From DASXBA01 sp046729895 (GTDB lineage Bacteria; Actinomycetota; Thermoleophilia; Solirubrobacterales; Thermoleophilaceae), in NCBI GenBank assembly GCA_046729895.1, contig JBKPHP010000009.1:1-25340 (forward strand): 25,340 nt of DNA, in the 5' to 3' direction. This document shows positions 5,779 to 12,583 of the stretch, piece by piece. The notes beneath the pieces were generated by a model. It had not been told where the DNA came from, searched no databases, and worked only from the letters and a program-made list of their open reading frames with translations. The position numbers and the translations under genes are program-made. Every line of letters starts with the position of its first letter. Positions within the stretch are counted from its first letter, which is position 1.

Positions 5779-7575
5779 GTGGAAGCAATCCCTGCCGCCG
5801 GCCAGGCGACCGGTTCCAGGACGATCGCCGACCTCTTACCGCTCGCCACCGAGCGCTTCGCCGACGAGGCCGCACAGCGGTTCAAGGACGGCGGCGAGTG
5901 GAAGGACGTCTCCTACACCGAGCTCGGCGCGCTCGTCCGTGAAGTTTCGCTCGGCCTCGTCGACCTGGGGCTGAGTCCCGGCGACAAGGTCGCCATCCTC
6001 TCGCACACCCGGCCCGAATGGACGCACGCCTGCTTCGGGCTCCTGATGGCCGGCTGCACCCTGGTGACGATCTACCAGACGAACTCACCCGAGGAATGCC
6101 AGTACGTCGCGGGCCACTCGGAGGCGCGCGCGATCTTCGTCGAGGATGGGGAGCAGCTGGCCAAGATCCGTGAGGTTCGGGACCGCCTGCCCGACCTCGA
6201 GTTCATCGTGGTCATGGACCCCTCAGAGCTCGACGTGGGCGACGACGCCATTTCCCTCGACGAGCTCCGGGCGCGCGGCCGCCCACGCGACGAGCAGGAG
6301 CTCGAGGCACGTTATTCGGCGGTCACGCCAGATGACTTTTGCCTCTACATCTACACCTCGGGCACCACGGGCCCGCCGAAGGGCTGCCTGCTGACGCACG
6401 CGAACTATCGCGCGATCACCGACGCCGTCGTGAACCAGGGGGTCATCCAGCCGGGAGACAGCACGTACCTCTTCCTGCCGCTCGCCCACGCCTTCGCGGT
6501 ACTCATCCAGTTCGCTACGCTCGACGTGGGGGCGACCCTCGCCTATTGGTCCCAGGACCCGCAGCAGATCATCGCCGAGCTGACACAGGTCAACCCGACC
6601 TACTTCCCGTCGGTGCCGCGGATGTTCGAGAAGATCTATACGCTCGCCACCGCAAACGCCGAGGATCCGCAGATGCTCCGCAAGGCGGTCGAGCTGGGAG
6701 TGAAGGTGCGCCAGCTACGCGAGCGCGGCGAAGAGGTTCCGGCCGAGCTCCAGGACGCGTTCGACCAGGCGGAAGCGAGGCTGTACAAGAACGTCCGCGC
6801 GTTGTTCGGGACGAACATGCGCGAGTGCGTGACCGGAGCAGCGCCCATCGCTCCGGAGATCCTCGAGTTCTTCTACGCCTGTGGGGTCCCCGTGATGGAG
6901 GGCTACGGCATGACCGAGACGGCCACGGCCGCCACGGCAAACCGTCCGGACGATTTCCGCTTCGGCTCGGTGGGCAAGCCCTTCGAGGGCGTGGAGGTGA
7001 GGATCGCCGACGACGGTGAGGTCCTGATCAAGGGGCCGAACATCTTCAAGGGTTACTACAAGAACGAGGAGGCCTCCAAGCAGACACTCGTTGACGACTG
7101 GCTGCACACCGGCGACCTGGGCCGGCTCGACGAGGAGGGCTTCCTCTACATCACAGGCCGCAAGAAGGACATCATCATCACAGCCGGCGGCAAGAACGTC
7201 ACGCCGGCGAACCTGGAGAACGGGCTGAAGCAGAGCCGCTGGATCTCACAGGCGGTGGTGGTGGGCGATCGCCGCCCCTACCTGGTGGCCCTGATCACGC
7301 TCGACGAGGAGGAGCTGCCCGCCTTTGCGCAGGAGCACGACCTCGAGCCCGACAAGGTCCACGAGTCCCATCAGATGAAGGCGGAGGTCCAGAAGCTCGT
7401 AGAGGAGGTCAACTCGCGCGTCGGCCGAGTGGAGCAGGTGAAGCGCTTCGAGATCCTGCCGCGGGACCTCTCGCAGGAGACCGGCGAGCTCACCCCGACG
7501 CTGAAGGTCAAGCGCAACGTCGTGCAGGAGAAGTACGCCGACGTGATCGACTCAATCTACGAGCGGCCGCTCTAG
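5779..7575 (+). CDS. fadD: Long-chain acyl-CoA synthetase (AMP-binding enzyme)
   Basis: The 598-residue protein activates a fatty acid with ATP to an acyl-adenylate and then to acyl-CoA. All hallmark motifs of the adenylate-forming family are present: the P-loop-like YTSGTTGPPKG at about residue 192, EGYGMTE at about 374, HTGDLG, and TGRKKDIIITAGGKN at about 459. The C-terminal ELTPTLKVKR at about 572 holds the likely catalytic lysine region. Length and the KKDIIITAGGKN linker fit long-chain (FadD15-like) rather than short-chain synthetases. The GTG start is preceded by GAGGGAG at 5765-5771. The product probably acts at the cytoplasmic face of the membrane in fatty-acid uptake, breakdown or lipid synthesis; the exact chain length cannot be read from sequence. 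Confidence 0.92.
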   Translation: MEAIPAAGQATGSRTIADLLPLATERFADEAAQRFKDGGEWKDVSYTELGALVREVSLGLVDLGLSPGDKVAILSHTRPEWTHACFGLLMAGCTLVTIYQTNSPEECQYVAGHSEARAIFVEDGEQLAKIREVRDRLPDLEFIVVMDPSELDVGDDAISLDELRARGRPRDEQELEARYSAVTPDDFCLYIYTSGTTGPPKGCLLTHANYRAITDAVVNQGVIQPGDSTYLFLPLAHAFAVLIQFATLDVGATLAYWSQDPQQIIAELTQVNPTYFPSVPRMFEKIYTLATANAEDPQMLRKAVELGVKVRQLRERGEEVPAELQDAFDQAEARLYKNVRALFGTNMRECVTGAAPIAPEILEFFYACGVPVMEGYGMTETATAATANRPDDFRFGSVGKPFEGVEVRIADDGEVLIKGPNIFKGYYKNEEASKQTLVDDWLHTGDLGRLDEEGFLYITGRKKDIIITAGGKNVTPANLENGLKQSRWISQAVVVGDRRPYLVALITLDEEELPAFAQEHDLEPDKVHESHQMKAEVQKLVEEVNSRVGRVEQVKRFEILPRDLSQETGELTPTLKVKRNVVQEKYADVIDSIYERPL

Positions 7576-7581
7576 CGCCCC

Positions 7582-7587
7582 TACACT
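7582..7587 (+). promoter_or_regulatory. Possible -10 box before the membrane protein / aminotransferase / MOSC cluster
   Basis: TACACT lies 54 bases upstream of the ATG at 7642, in the short gap after the acyl-CoA synthetase stop. No good -35 box is visible, and read-through from the preceding gene is equally possible. Confidence 0.25.
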
Positions 7588-7641
7588 GTCAGACAGCGGG
7601 ATGGGTGCCGCGGATCTCGCGACCCGTTTGCTCTTCCAGGC

Positions 7642-8124
7642 ATGGCCAGCAACGACCCCACAGACACGGGCGGCCTGTTCATCGGCCGCCGCCCCGGCAC
7701 GGCGCCCATCCGCTTCCGCGCGCGACCCGTCCGCACCGGCGCGCCGCGACAGCGCTTGGACGGCATGCTCGCGGCCGGCATCCTGGCTGCCGAGACGCTC
7801 CTCTGCCTGAGCCTGTTCGGCCCCCAGCCGGCTGGCTGGCTGTGGGTCGGCTCCCAGGTTCAGTACCTGACGGGACTCGTGACGGCCGGCATCGCGACGA
7901 GCATGCTCGGTTCCGTGGCGTCGCTGTTCCTCACGGTGGCGCTGGCCAAGCGCCTCGACCACGCCTGGAAGCTGGTCCGGCGTGCGGCGGGCCACCAGCA
8001 GGAGCGCGGAGCCCTCGAGCGGATGTTCGCGGTCAGCGTGGTGCTCACCGTCATCGGCTTCTCGATCTGGTTCTTGGTGCTACATGGGCCAGGCTCGTCG
8101 ATGTTCCCGGAACACCCGGCCTGA
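7642..8124 (+). CDS. Membrane protein with three predicted transmembrane segments, unknown function
   Basis: The 160-residue protein has a polar, basic N-terminal 40 residues, then hydrophobic segments at about 43-60 (MLAAGILAAETLLCLSLF), 75-99 (around LVTAGIATSMLGSVASLFLT), and 128-147 (AVSVVLTVIGFSIWFLVL). No family is recognised. ATG at 7642 is the first sensible start after the acyl-CoA synthetase stop 66 bases upstream. Its TGA overlaps the ATG of the aminotransferase gene at 8124, so the two are translationally coupled. Coupling suggests a shared role or at least fixed co-expression, but the function is open. Confidence 0.72.
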   Translation: MASNDPTDTGGLFIGRRPGTAPIRFRARPVRTGAPRQRLDGMLAAGILAAETLLCLSLFGPQPAGWLWVGSQVQYLTGLVTAGIATSMLGSVASLFLTVALAKRLDHAWKLVRRAAGHQQERGALERMFAVSVVLTVIGFSIWFLVLHGPGSSMFPEHPA

Positions 8125-9221
8125 TGGGCCTCCTCGACTACTACCGCCAATTCGAGGACGTCGACGAGGAAGAGCTCAACCTGGCGCGGCGGGAGCGTCG
8201 CCGCCGTGAGAAGCAGCTCGCTCTCCAGCAGCTGCCCGACCTCGATCTGTCGGGCACCGAGTGGCCCGAGTTCCCCAACTCCGAGGTGGTCAACGCCTCC
8301 ATCTACACCGCGCGCGGCCGCGTCAACGGCTATCCCGATCGGCATGCGGCCCGGGTCCGGCGGGCGCTGGCCGAGCGGCACGACGTGGAGCCCGAGCGCA
8401 TCGCGGTCGGCAACGGGGTCGCCGAGCTCTTGCAGTCGGCCGCGCTTGCCCTGCTTTCGGAAGGCGATGAGCTCTTGATGCTCTGGCCCTCCTACCCGCT
8501 CTACCCGCTGATGGCGGCCCGGGCCCAAGCGAAGCCCGTAGCGGTCGAGCACGTGGAGGGACTGCGCGAGGCTGTCACCGACCGGACACGAGCCCTCGTC
8601 CTCTGCAACCCCAACGACCCCACCGGCAGCTATCTGCCGGCCGAGCAGGTCGGCTCTCTGGTGATGGGCCTCCCCGGGAACGCCCACGTCCTCGTGGACG
8701 AGGCCCTCGTCCATTTCCAGGACGTCGAGCCGATCGACAGCGTGCTCCGCCTGACTGACGCGTTCCCCAACCTGATCGTGTTCCGCACCTTTTCTAAGAT
8801 CTACGGGCTCTCCGGGTTGCGCGCCGGCTACGCGGTCGGATCCGGCTCCTCCACGCGCACCTTGGACGCGATCGCCCCCGTCCTGGGTGTGAACGCGCTC
8901 ACCCAGGCCGCAGTCGACCAGGCCCTCAAGATCGGGGGCCCGGAGGTGCAGCGCCGTCGAGCCTCCGTGATCAAGCAGCGCACCCGCCTGCTCGAGGCGC
9001 TGCGCGAGCTGCCCGTCCAGGTGACGGAAAGCCACGCCAACTTCGTGTGGCTCGCCGCCGACGGCATGTCCGGCTTCGAGCTCGCCAATCGCCTGGCGGA
9101 GCAGGGCGTGATCGTCGCCCCAGGCGGCCCGCTCGGAGCCGACGACCACATCCGGGCCACGATCCGCAACGGCGGCGCGACGGACCGCCTGCTGAACGCC
9201 CTCCAACGCAGCGTGGCCTGA
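8124..9221 (+). CDS. PLP-dependent class I/II aminotransferase, histidinol-phosphate aminotransferase-like
   Basis: The 365-residue protein has the fold-type I aminotransferase signature order: VGNGVAELLQSAALALL (cofactor phosphate region), LCNPNDPTGSYLP (substrate and cofactor Asn), LVDEALVHF with Asp192 for the PLP ring nitrogen, and FRTFSKIYGLSGLRAGY with the Schiff-base lysine at residue 225. The layout is closest to HisC-type enzymes, so an amino-acid or histidinol-phosphate substrate is likely, but no other his gene is nearby. The tyrosine that normally follows DEA in HisC is leucine here (Leu195), which hints at a diverged paralogue. The ATG overlaps the stop of the upstream membrane gene. 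An acidic and basic N-terminal 35 residues precedes the domain. Confidence 0.82.
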   Translation: MGLLDYYRQFEDVDEEELNLARRERRRREKQLALQQLPDLDLSGTEWPEFPNSEVVNASIYTARGRVNGYPDRHAARVRRALAERHDVEPERIAVGNGVAELLQSAALALLSEGDELLMLWPSYPLYPLMAARAQAKPVAVEHVEGLREAVTDRTRALVLCNPNDPTGSYLPAEQVGSLVMGLPGNAHVLVDEALVHFQDVEPIDSVLRLTDAFPNLIVFRTFSKIYGLSGLRAGYAVGSGSSTRTLDAIAPVLGVNALTQAAVDQALKIGGPEVQRRRASVIKQRTRLLEALRELPVQVTESHANFVWLAADGMSGFELANRLAEQGVIVAPGGPLGADDHIRATIRNGGATDRLLNALQRSVA

Positions 9222-9225
9222 GAGC

Positions 9226-9681
9226 GTGGCCGGAGTCGTCGAGCAGATCGCGATCAGCTCCGTGGCGCACAGTCTCCCGGAGCCAGTGGAGCGCGTCGAG
9301 CTGGTGGCCGGCCGGGGGCCGAAGGGCGACCGCAAGTTCGCGCCCAAGCCCATGCGCCGCCAGGGAAAGGACCTGACCCTGATCGAGGCTGAGGCGCTGG
9401 AGGCCCTGCGCGCCGAAACCGGGATCGACCTCTCGCATGAGGAGTCGCGCCGCACCGTTCTGACCCGCGGCGTGCGCCTAAACGACCTGGTCGGCAAGCG
9501 CTTCCGGGTTGGCGAGGTCGAATGCGAAGGCGTGGTGCTGAACGAGCCCTGCACCCACCTTGAGAGCCTGACCTACCGAGGCGTGCTGGCCGGCCTGGAG
9601 AAGCGCGGCGGCCTTCGGGCGAACGTGCTCGTCGGCGGAACCATCGCGGCGGGCGACGAGGTCAGCGAGCTGCCCTCCTAG
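9226..9681 (+). CDS. MOSC-domain protein
   Basis: The 151-residue protein is a stand-alone MOSC (molybdenum cofactor sulfurase C-terminal) domain. It shows RGPKGDRKFAPKPMRRQGKD early, the LTLIEAEALEAL segment, the SRRTVLTRGVRLNDLVGKRF core, and the conserved cysteine in LNEPCTHLESLTYRG, with a final GGLRANVLVGGTIAAGDEV. MOSC proteins are thought to carry or deliver sulfur to metallocofactors, often molybdenum cofactor, and the cysteine is the key residue. GTG at 9226 begins four bases after the aminotransferase stop, so it shares that operon. A molybdoenzyme gene lies about 10 kb away (19974-20585), which makes a functional link possible but unproven. Confidence 0.85.
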   Translation: MAGVVEQIAISSVAHSLPEPVERVELVAGRGPKGDRKFAPKPMRRQGKDLTLIEAEALEALRAETGIDLSHEESRRTVLTRGVRLNDLVGKRFRVGEVECEGVVLNEPCTHLESLTYRGVLAGLEKRGGLRANVLVGGTIAAGDEVSELPS

Positions 9682-9962
9682 TACGCGACGGCCTCGACCT
9701 GCTCCCGGAAGTGGATGTCGGGTTCGCCCTCAACGCCGCCCCGCTCCATGGCCTCGCGCAACGACGGATCTTCAACGAACTCGCGGGCGTCCTTCTCGGA
9801 GCGGAACTCGAGCGCCACCACCACGTCGTTCGGATCGCCGACCGTTCTGTACATCCAATGCCTGACGGCCCCGTGCTCACGCCGGCTCGCCTCGTACTCG
9901 TCGAAAGCGGGCTTCCACGCGTCGAAGTCCCGAACTCTGTGATGTACGACCAGCACGGACAT
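9678..9962 (-). CDS. Small dimeric alpha/beta-barrel protein (antibiotic biosynthesis monooxygenase-like)
   Basis: The 94-residue product has the beta-alpha-beta pattern of the ferredoxin-like dimeric barrel: SVLVVHHRVRDFDAWKPAFD, HWMYRTVGDPNDVVVALEF, then a helix with DAREFVEDPSLREAM. Proteins of this type include ABM monooxygenases, polyketide-cyclase-like enzymes and heme or small-molecule binders, so the reaction cannot be assigned. It is convergent with the MOSC gene and the two stops overlap by four bases. It lies downstream of the patatin gene on the same strand, 16 bases after that stop, so the two may be co-transcribed. Confidence 0.75.
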   Translation of the reverse strand: MSVLVVHHRVRDFDAWKPAFDEYEASRREHGAVRHWMYRTVGDPNDVVVALEFRSEKDAREFVEDPSLREAMERGGVEGEPDIHFREQVEAVAY

Positions 9963-9978
9963 TCGATCGGTGCGCGGG

Positions 9979-11244
9979 CTAGGCCTCCTCCGACTGCCGC
10001 AGCAGAGCCCCGGTCGTCTGCTCCAGGATCCGCCGCCAGGCCGCGGTCTTCTCGCGCTCCTTGGCGAACTTCCGCACCACGTTCCGCACCCGTGTGGCGG
10101 AGATGTCTATGCCGTGCTTGGCGCAGATCGCCTTCAGCCGGTCGTAGTCCTCGGCGAGCTTGAGGGTGACCGACTCGAATCCGTGGCGGGCGATCTCCAC
10201 GCGGCGAGTGAAGTTGAGAATGTTGGTCTCGAACATCAGCTCGTCGTTCGGGTCGGGCTCGATCAAGATGATGTCCACGCCCGGGTACTTGTCGGCCCAG
10301 TTTCGCACCGCCTCGTGCAGGCGCTGGTGCGCGAGCAGCTTGAAGGCCTGGTAACCGATCTGCGGGAAGCCCATGTCGGCGACCCGTCGCACGCGGCTGC
10401 CCCACATCGTCGGGATTACCTTCTGGAAGTCGTTCACGTAGGGGACGAGCGGGTTCACGACGATGACGAACTTGGCGCCGTGCTCGACCGCGATGTCGAC
10501 GTTCGTGGTGGAACGGATGCCCCCGTCCACCAGGTGGCGGCCCTTGATCTCCACCGGCTTGTAGACCATGGGCAGCGCGGTGGACGCCGCGACGGCGCGC
10601 GAGATCGGGACGTCGTCCCACTCCGACCCGCCGAGAACGATCCGCTCGCAAGTGTCCAGGTCGGTACCGGTGAGGTAGAGCTCGTTTTCGAGGAGGCGGA
10701 AGTCGTTGGAGCGGTCGGGGTCGCCAAGCACGCGCTCGAGGTACTCCTCGATGGCCTGACCGTCATAGATGCCCGACGGCAGCGCCTCGGCCAGACCAAC
10801 CCCCAGGTCGATCAGCGAGCTGGACGCGAGCTGGGTGAGCATGTTCCGGGCCAGGCCCAGCATGCGGAGTGGGAGCAGGGCGGCGGCCTGGACGAACTCC
10901 AGGTAGTTCGGTCTCATCAGCGTGCCCCGGTCGACGTCCCGGAACGGGGTGGGCACCTGCTGGTTCACCACCCGCATCATCTCCTCGGGAGTGACCCCAT
11001 TGGCCGCGAGGCTGGCCACGAACGAGCCGGCGCTCGTGCCTACGTAGACGTCGAACTGGTTGACCGTGCGGTTGACCGCCAGGAGGTCCAGGGCCCGCAG
11101 GGCGCCGATCTCGTAGACGCCCCCGGTGAACCCACCTCCCCCCAGCACGAGCGCGGTGCGCGAGCGGCGCCGCCGGCGAGGCGCCTTCGCCGGAGTCTTC
11201 CGCCGGGCGGTCGGGGGCTTCTCGAGCTTGACGACCTCGCCCAT
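9979..11244 (-). CDS. Patatin-like phospholipase family protein
   Basis: The 421-residue protein has the patatin lipase core. The oxyanion-hole motif LVLGGGGFTGGVYEIG lies at about residues 33-47, the nucleophile elbow VGTSAGS carries Ser71, and the catalytic Asp240 is in LVDGGIRS. Ser and Asp form the dyad expected for cytoplasmic or membrane-associated lipid acyl hydrolases. A basic stretch (residues 10-29, rich in Lys and Arg) before the domain could bind membranes. The C-terminal 120 residues are helical and basic. I chose ATG at 11242-11244; the frame stays open upstream only because it runs antisense to the PBP4 gene. A GATAAT hexamer nine bases before this ATG supports it. The gene is divergent from the PBP4 gene. 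Confidence 0.87.
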   Translation of the reverse strand: MGEVVKLEKPPTARRKTPAKAPRRRRRSRTALVLGGGGFTGGVYEIGALRALDLLAVNRTVNQFDVYVGTSAGSFVASLAANGVTPEEMMRVVNQQVPTPFRDVDRGTLMRPNYLEFVQAAALLPLRMLGLARNMLTQLASSSLIDLGVGLAEALPSGIYDGQAIEEYLERVLGDPDRSNDFRLLENELYLTGTDLDTCERIVLGGSEWDDVPISRAVAASTALPMVYKPVEIKGRHLVDGGIRSTTNVDIAVEHGAKFVIVVNPLVPYVNDFQKVIPTMWGSRVRRVADMGFPQIGYQAFKLLAHQRLHEAVRNWADKYPGVDIILIEPDPNDELMFETNILNFTRRVEIARHGFESVTLKLAEDYDRLKAICAKHGIDISATRVRNVVRKFAKEREKTAAWRRILEQTTGALLRQSEEA

Positions 11245-11253
11245 CTGACGTCG

Positions 11254-11259
11254 ATTATC
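11254..11259 (-). promoter_or_regulatory. Possible leaderless -10 box of the patatin gene
   Basis: On the minus strand GATAAT matches the -10 consensus at five of six positions and ends nine bases before the ATG at 11244. This spacing fits a transcript that begins at or next to the start codon. The divergent intergenic space is only 69 bases. Confidence 0.4.
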
Positions 11260-11295
11260 CACTAACTCGCGGCGCAACCGCACCACTCCGGCCAC

Positions 11296-11301
11296 TAGCG
11301 T
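11296..11301 (+). promoter_or_regulatory. Possible -10 box of the PBP4-type carboxypeptidase gene
   Basis: TAGCGT fits the loose TANNNT form of the -10 box and lies 12 bases before the ATG at 11314. Evidence is weak and based on position and motif only. Confidence 0.25.
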
Positions 11302-11313
11302 GTTCCAACCTCG

Positions 11314-12543
11314 ATGCTGCGTCCCAGGCTCGGCATCCGTGCGGCCGTGCTCGCCGGCGCCATCGCCGTGCTCGCTCCGGCCGCCGCCGCCGCCTCGCTG
11401 TCCAGCAGGTTGGCCGGGCGGATGCGGCCCGCCGGCGCCTTCTCGGGCGCCTACGTCTACAACGTGACGGACGGGCGCCCGGTCTTTCGCTGGAGGGAGA
11501 ACCGGGCCCGAATCCTCGCCTCCAACACCAAGCTCTTCACCACCGCCGCCGCGCTGGACCGCTTCGGTCCCGAGGGCAGGCTGGGTACCGATGTCCTGGG
11601 CGCCGGTAGCCTCGGCTCGGACGGGGTCTGGCACGGAAGCCTCTACCTGAGGGGCGGCGGTGACCCGACCTTTGGCAGCCGCCGCTTCGTCCAGGACAAC
11701 TACGGCCAGGGAGGGACGGTCGAGACCCTTGCCGCCCGCGTCGCGATGACCGGCATCGCGAGGGTGACGGGCCACGTCTACGGGGACGAGTCTCGCTTCG
11801 ACTCGCTCCGCGGTGGCCCGGCCTCCGGCTTCGGAACCTCGATCTGGGTGGGCCCACTGAGCGCTCTGTCCTTCAACCACGGCCTGGCGGGCTCGGCCTT
11901 TCAGGTGAAGCCCTCTCTGTTCGCGGCGCGGCGGCTCGAAGCCGCCCTTGAGCGACGCGGCGTGCAGGTGGCGAAGACGCCCAGAAGGGGCCGCGTCCCG
12001 TCCTCGGCGAGCGCCTTGGCGAGGGTCGACTCGCCCAGCATGGAGCACCTCACGAGGATGACGAACAAACCCTCCGACAACTTCTTCGCGGAGATGCTGC
12101 TGAAGGACCTGGCGCTAGACGCGACGGGCAAGGGCACCACGCGGCGCGGGGCCCGCCTCGCCGCCGGCTTCGCCCGCCGACTGGGTTCGCGGGCCCGGTT
12201 GGTGGACGGCTCGGGCCTGTCCCGGGCGGACCGGGCCTCGCCATACCGGGTGGGTCGTCTGCTGCTATCGATGATCAGCCGCCATGAGTTCGGCGCCTTC
12301 TATCGCTCGCTGCCGGAGGCCGGGGGCGACGGGACGCTCGCCCGCCGCATGCGCCGGGGCCCGGCGCGGGGCCGCTGCCATGCCAAGACCGGCACGCTGA
12401 GCAACGTCAGCGCCCTGTCCGGCTACTGCATTGCTCGCTCGGGAGACGTGTACGCCTTCTCGATCCTGATGAACGGCGTGCGCCCCGCGCCGGCGCGCCG
12501 CCTCCAGGACGCGATGGCCCAGGCGATCGCGGGCGTGCGCTAG
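11314..12543 (+). CDS. dacB: D-alanyl-D-alanine carboxypeptidase/endopeptidase, PBP4 type (peptidase S13)
   Basis: The 409-residue protein starts with a clear signal peptide (basic MLRPRLGIR, hydrophobic AVLAGAIAVLAPAAAAA, probable cleavage near residue 27), so it works outside the membrane on peptidoglycan. The three penicillin-binding motifs are in place: SxxK as Ser70-Asn-Thr-Lys73, SxN as Ser254-Asp-Asn256, and KTG at Lys358. The long insert between the first two motifs, with LYLRGGGDPTFGSRRFV, is typical of family S13. It removes terminal D-Ala or cuts cross-links, and so trims the cell wall. It is a single gene, divergent from the patatin gene and convergent with ligA, with a stem-loop after its stop. 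The symbol follows the family and is not proven by orthology. Confidence 0.88.
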   Translation: MLRPRLGIRAAVLAGAIAVLAPAAAAASLSSRLAGRMRPAGAFSGAYVYNVTDGRPVFRWRENRARILASNTKLFTTAAALDRFGPEGRLGTDVLGAGSLGSDGVWHGSLYLRGGGDPTFGSRRFVQDNYGQGGTVETLAARVAMTGIARVTGHVYGDESRFDSLRGGPASGFGTSIWVGPLSALSFNHGLAGSAFQVKPSLFAARRLEAALERRGVQVAKTPRRGRVPSSASALARVDSPSMEHLTRMTNKPSDNFFAEMLLKDLALDATGKGTTRRGARLAAGFARRLGSRARLVDGSGLSRADRASPYRVGRLLLSMISRHEFGAFYRSLPEAGGDGTLARRMRRGPARGRCHAKTGTLSNVSALSGYCIARSGDVYAFSILMNGVRPAPARRLQDAMAQAIAGVR

Positions 12544-12545
12544 CC

Positions 12546-12576
12546 GGCGGCGACTCCGCCACCCGGCGGAGCCGCC
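12546..12576. terminator. Bidirectional stem-loop between convergent genes
   Basis: GGCGG (12546-12550) plus CTCCGCC (12554-12560) pair with GGCGGAG (12565-12571) plus CCGCC (12572-12576). This gives a 12-bp stem with a three-base bulge and a four-base loop. It fills most of the 40-base gap between the dacB stop and the ligA stop. There is no T-run, as is common for actinobacterial terminators, so the call rests on structure and position. Confidence 0.5.
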
Positions 12577-12583
12577 ATCACGC

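Noticed and set aside
7860..9554. Long minus-strand open frame (564 codons)
   Set aside because: It is antisense to the membrane protein, aminotransferase and MOSC genes, and its sequence has no recognisable motif.
9970..11265. Long plus-strand open frame (431 codons)
   Set aside because: It is antisense to the patatin-like gene, whose catalytic Ser and Asp motifs are clear.
11245..12048. N-terminal extension of the patatin frame beyond 11244
   Set aside because: The extra 268 codons overlap the PBP4-type gene on the other strand and have a repetitive, non-domain composition; ATG 11244 begins just before the lipase domain.
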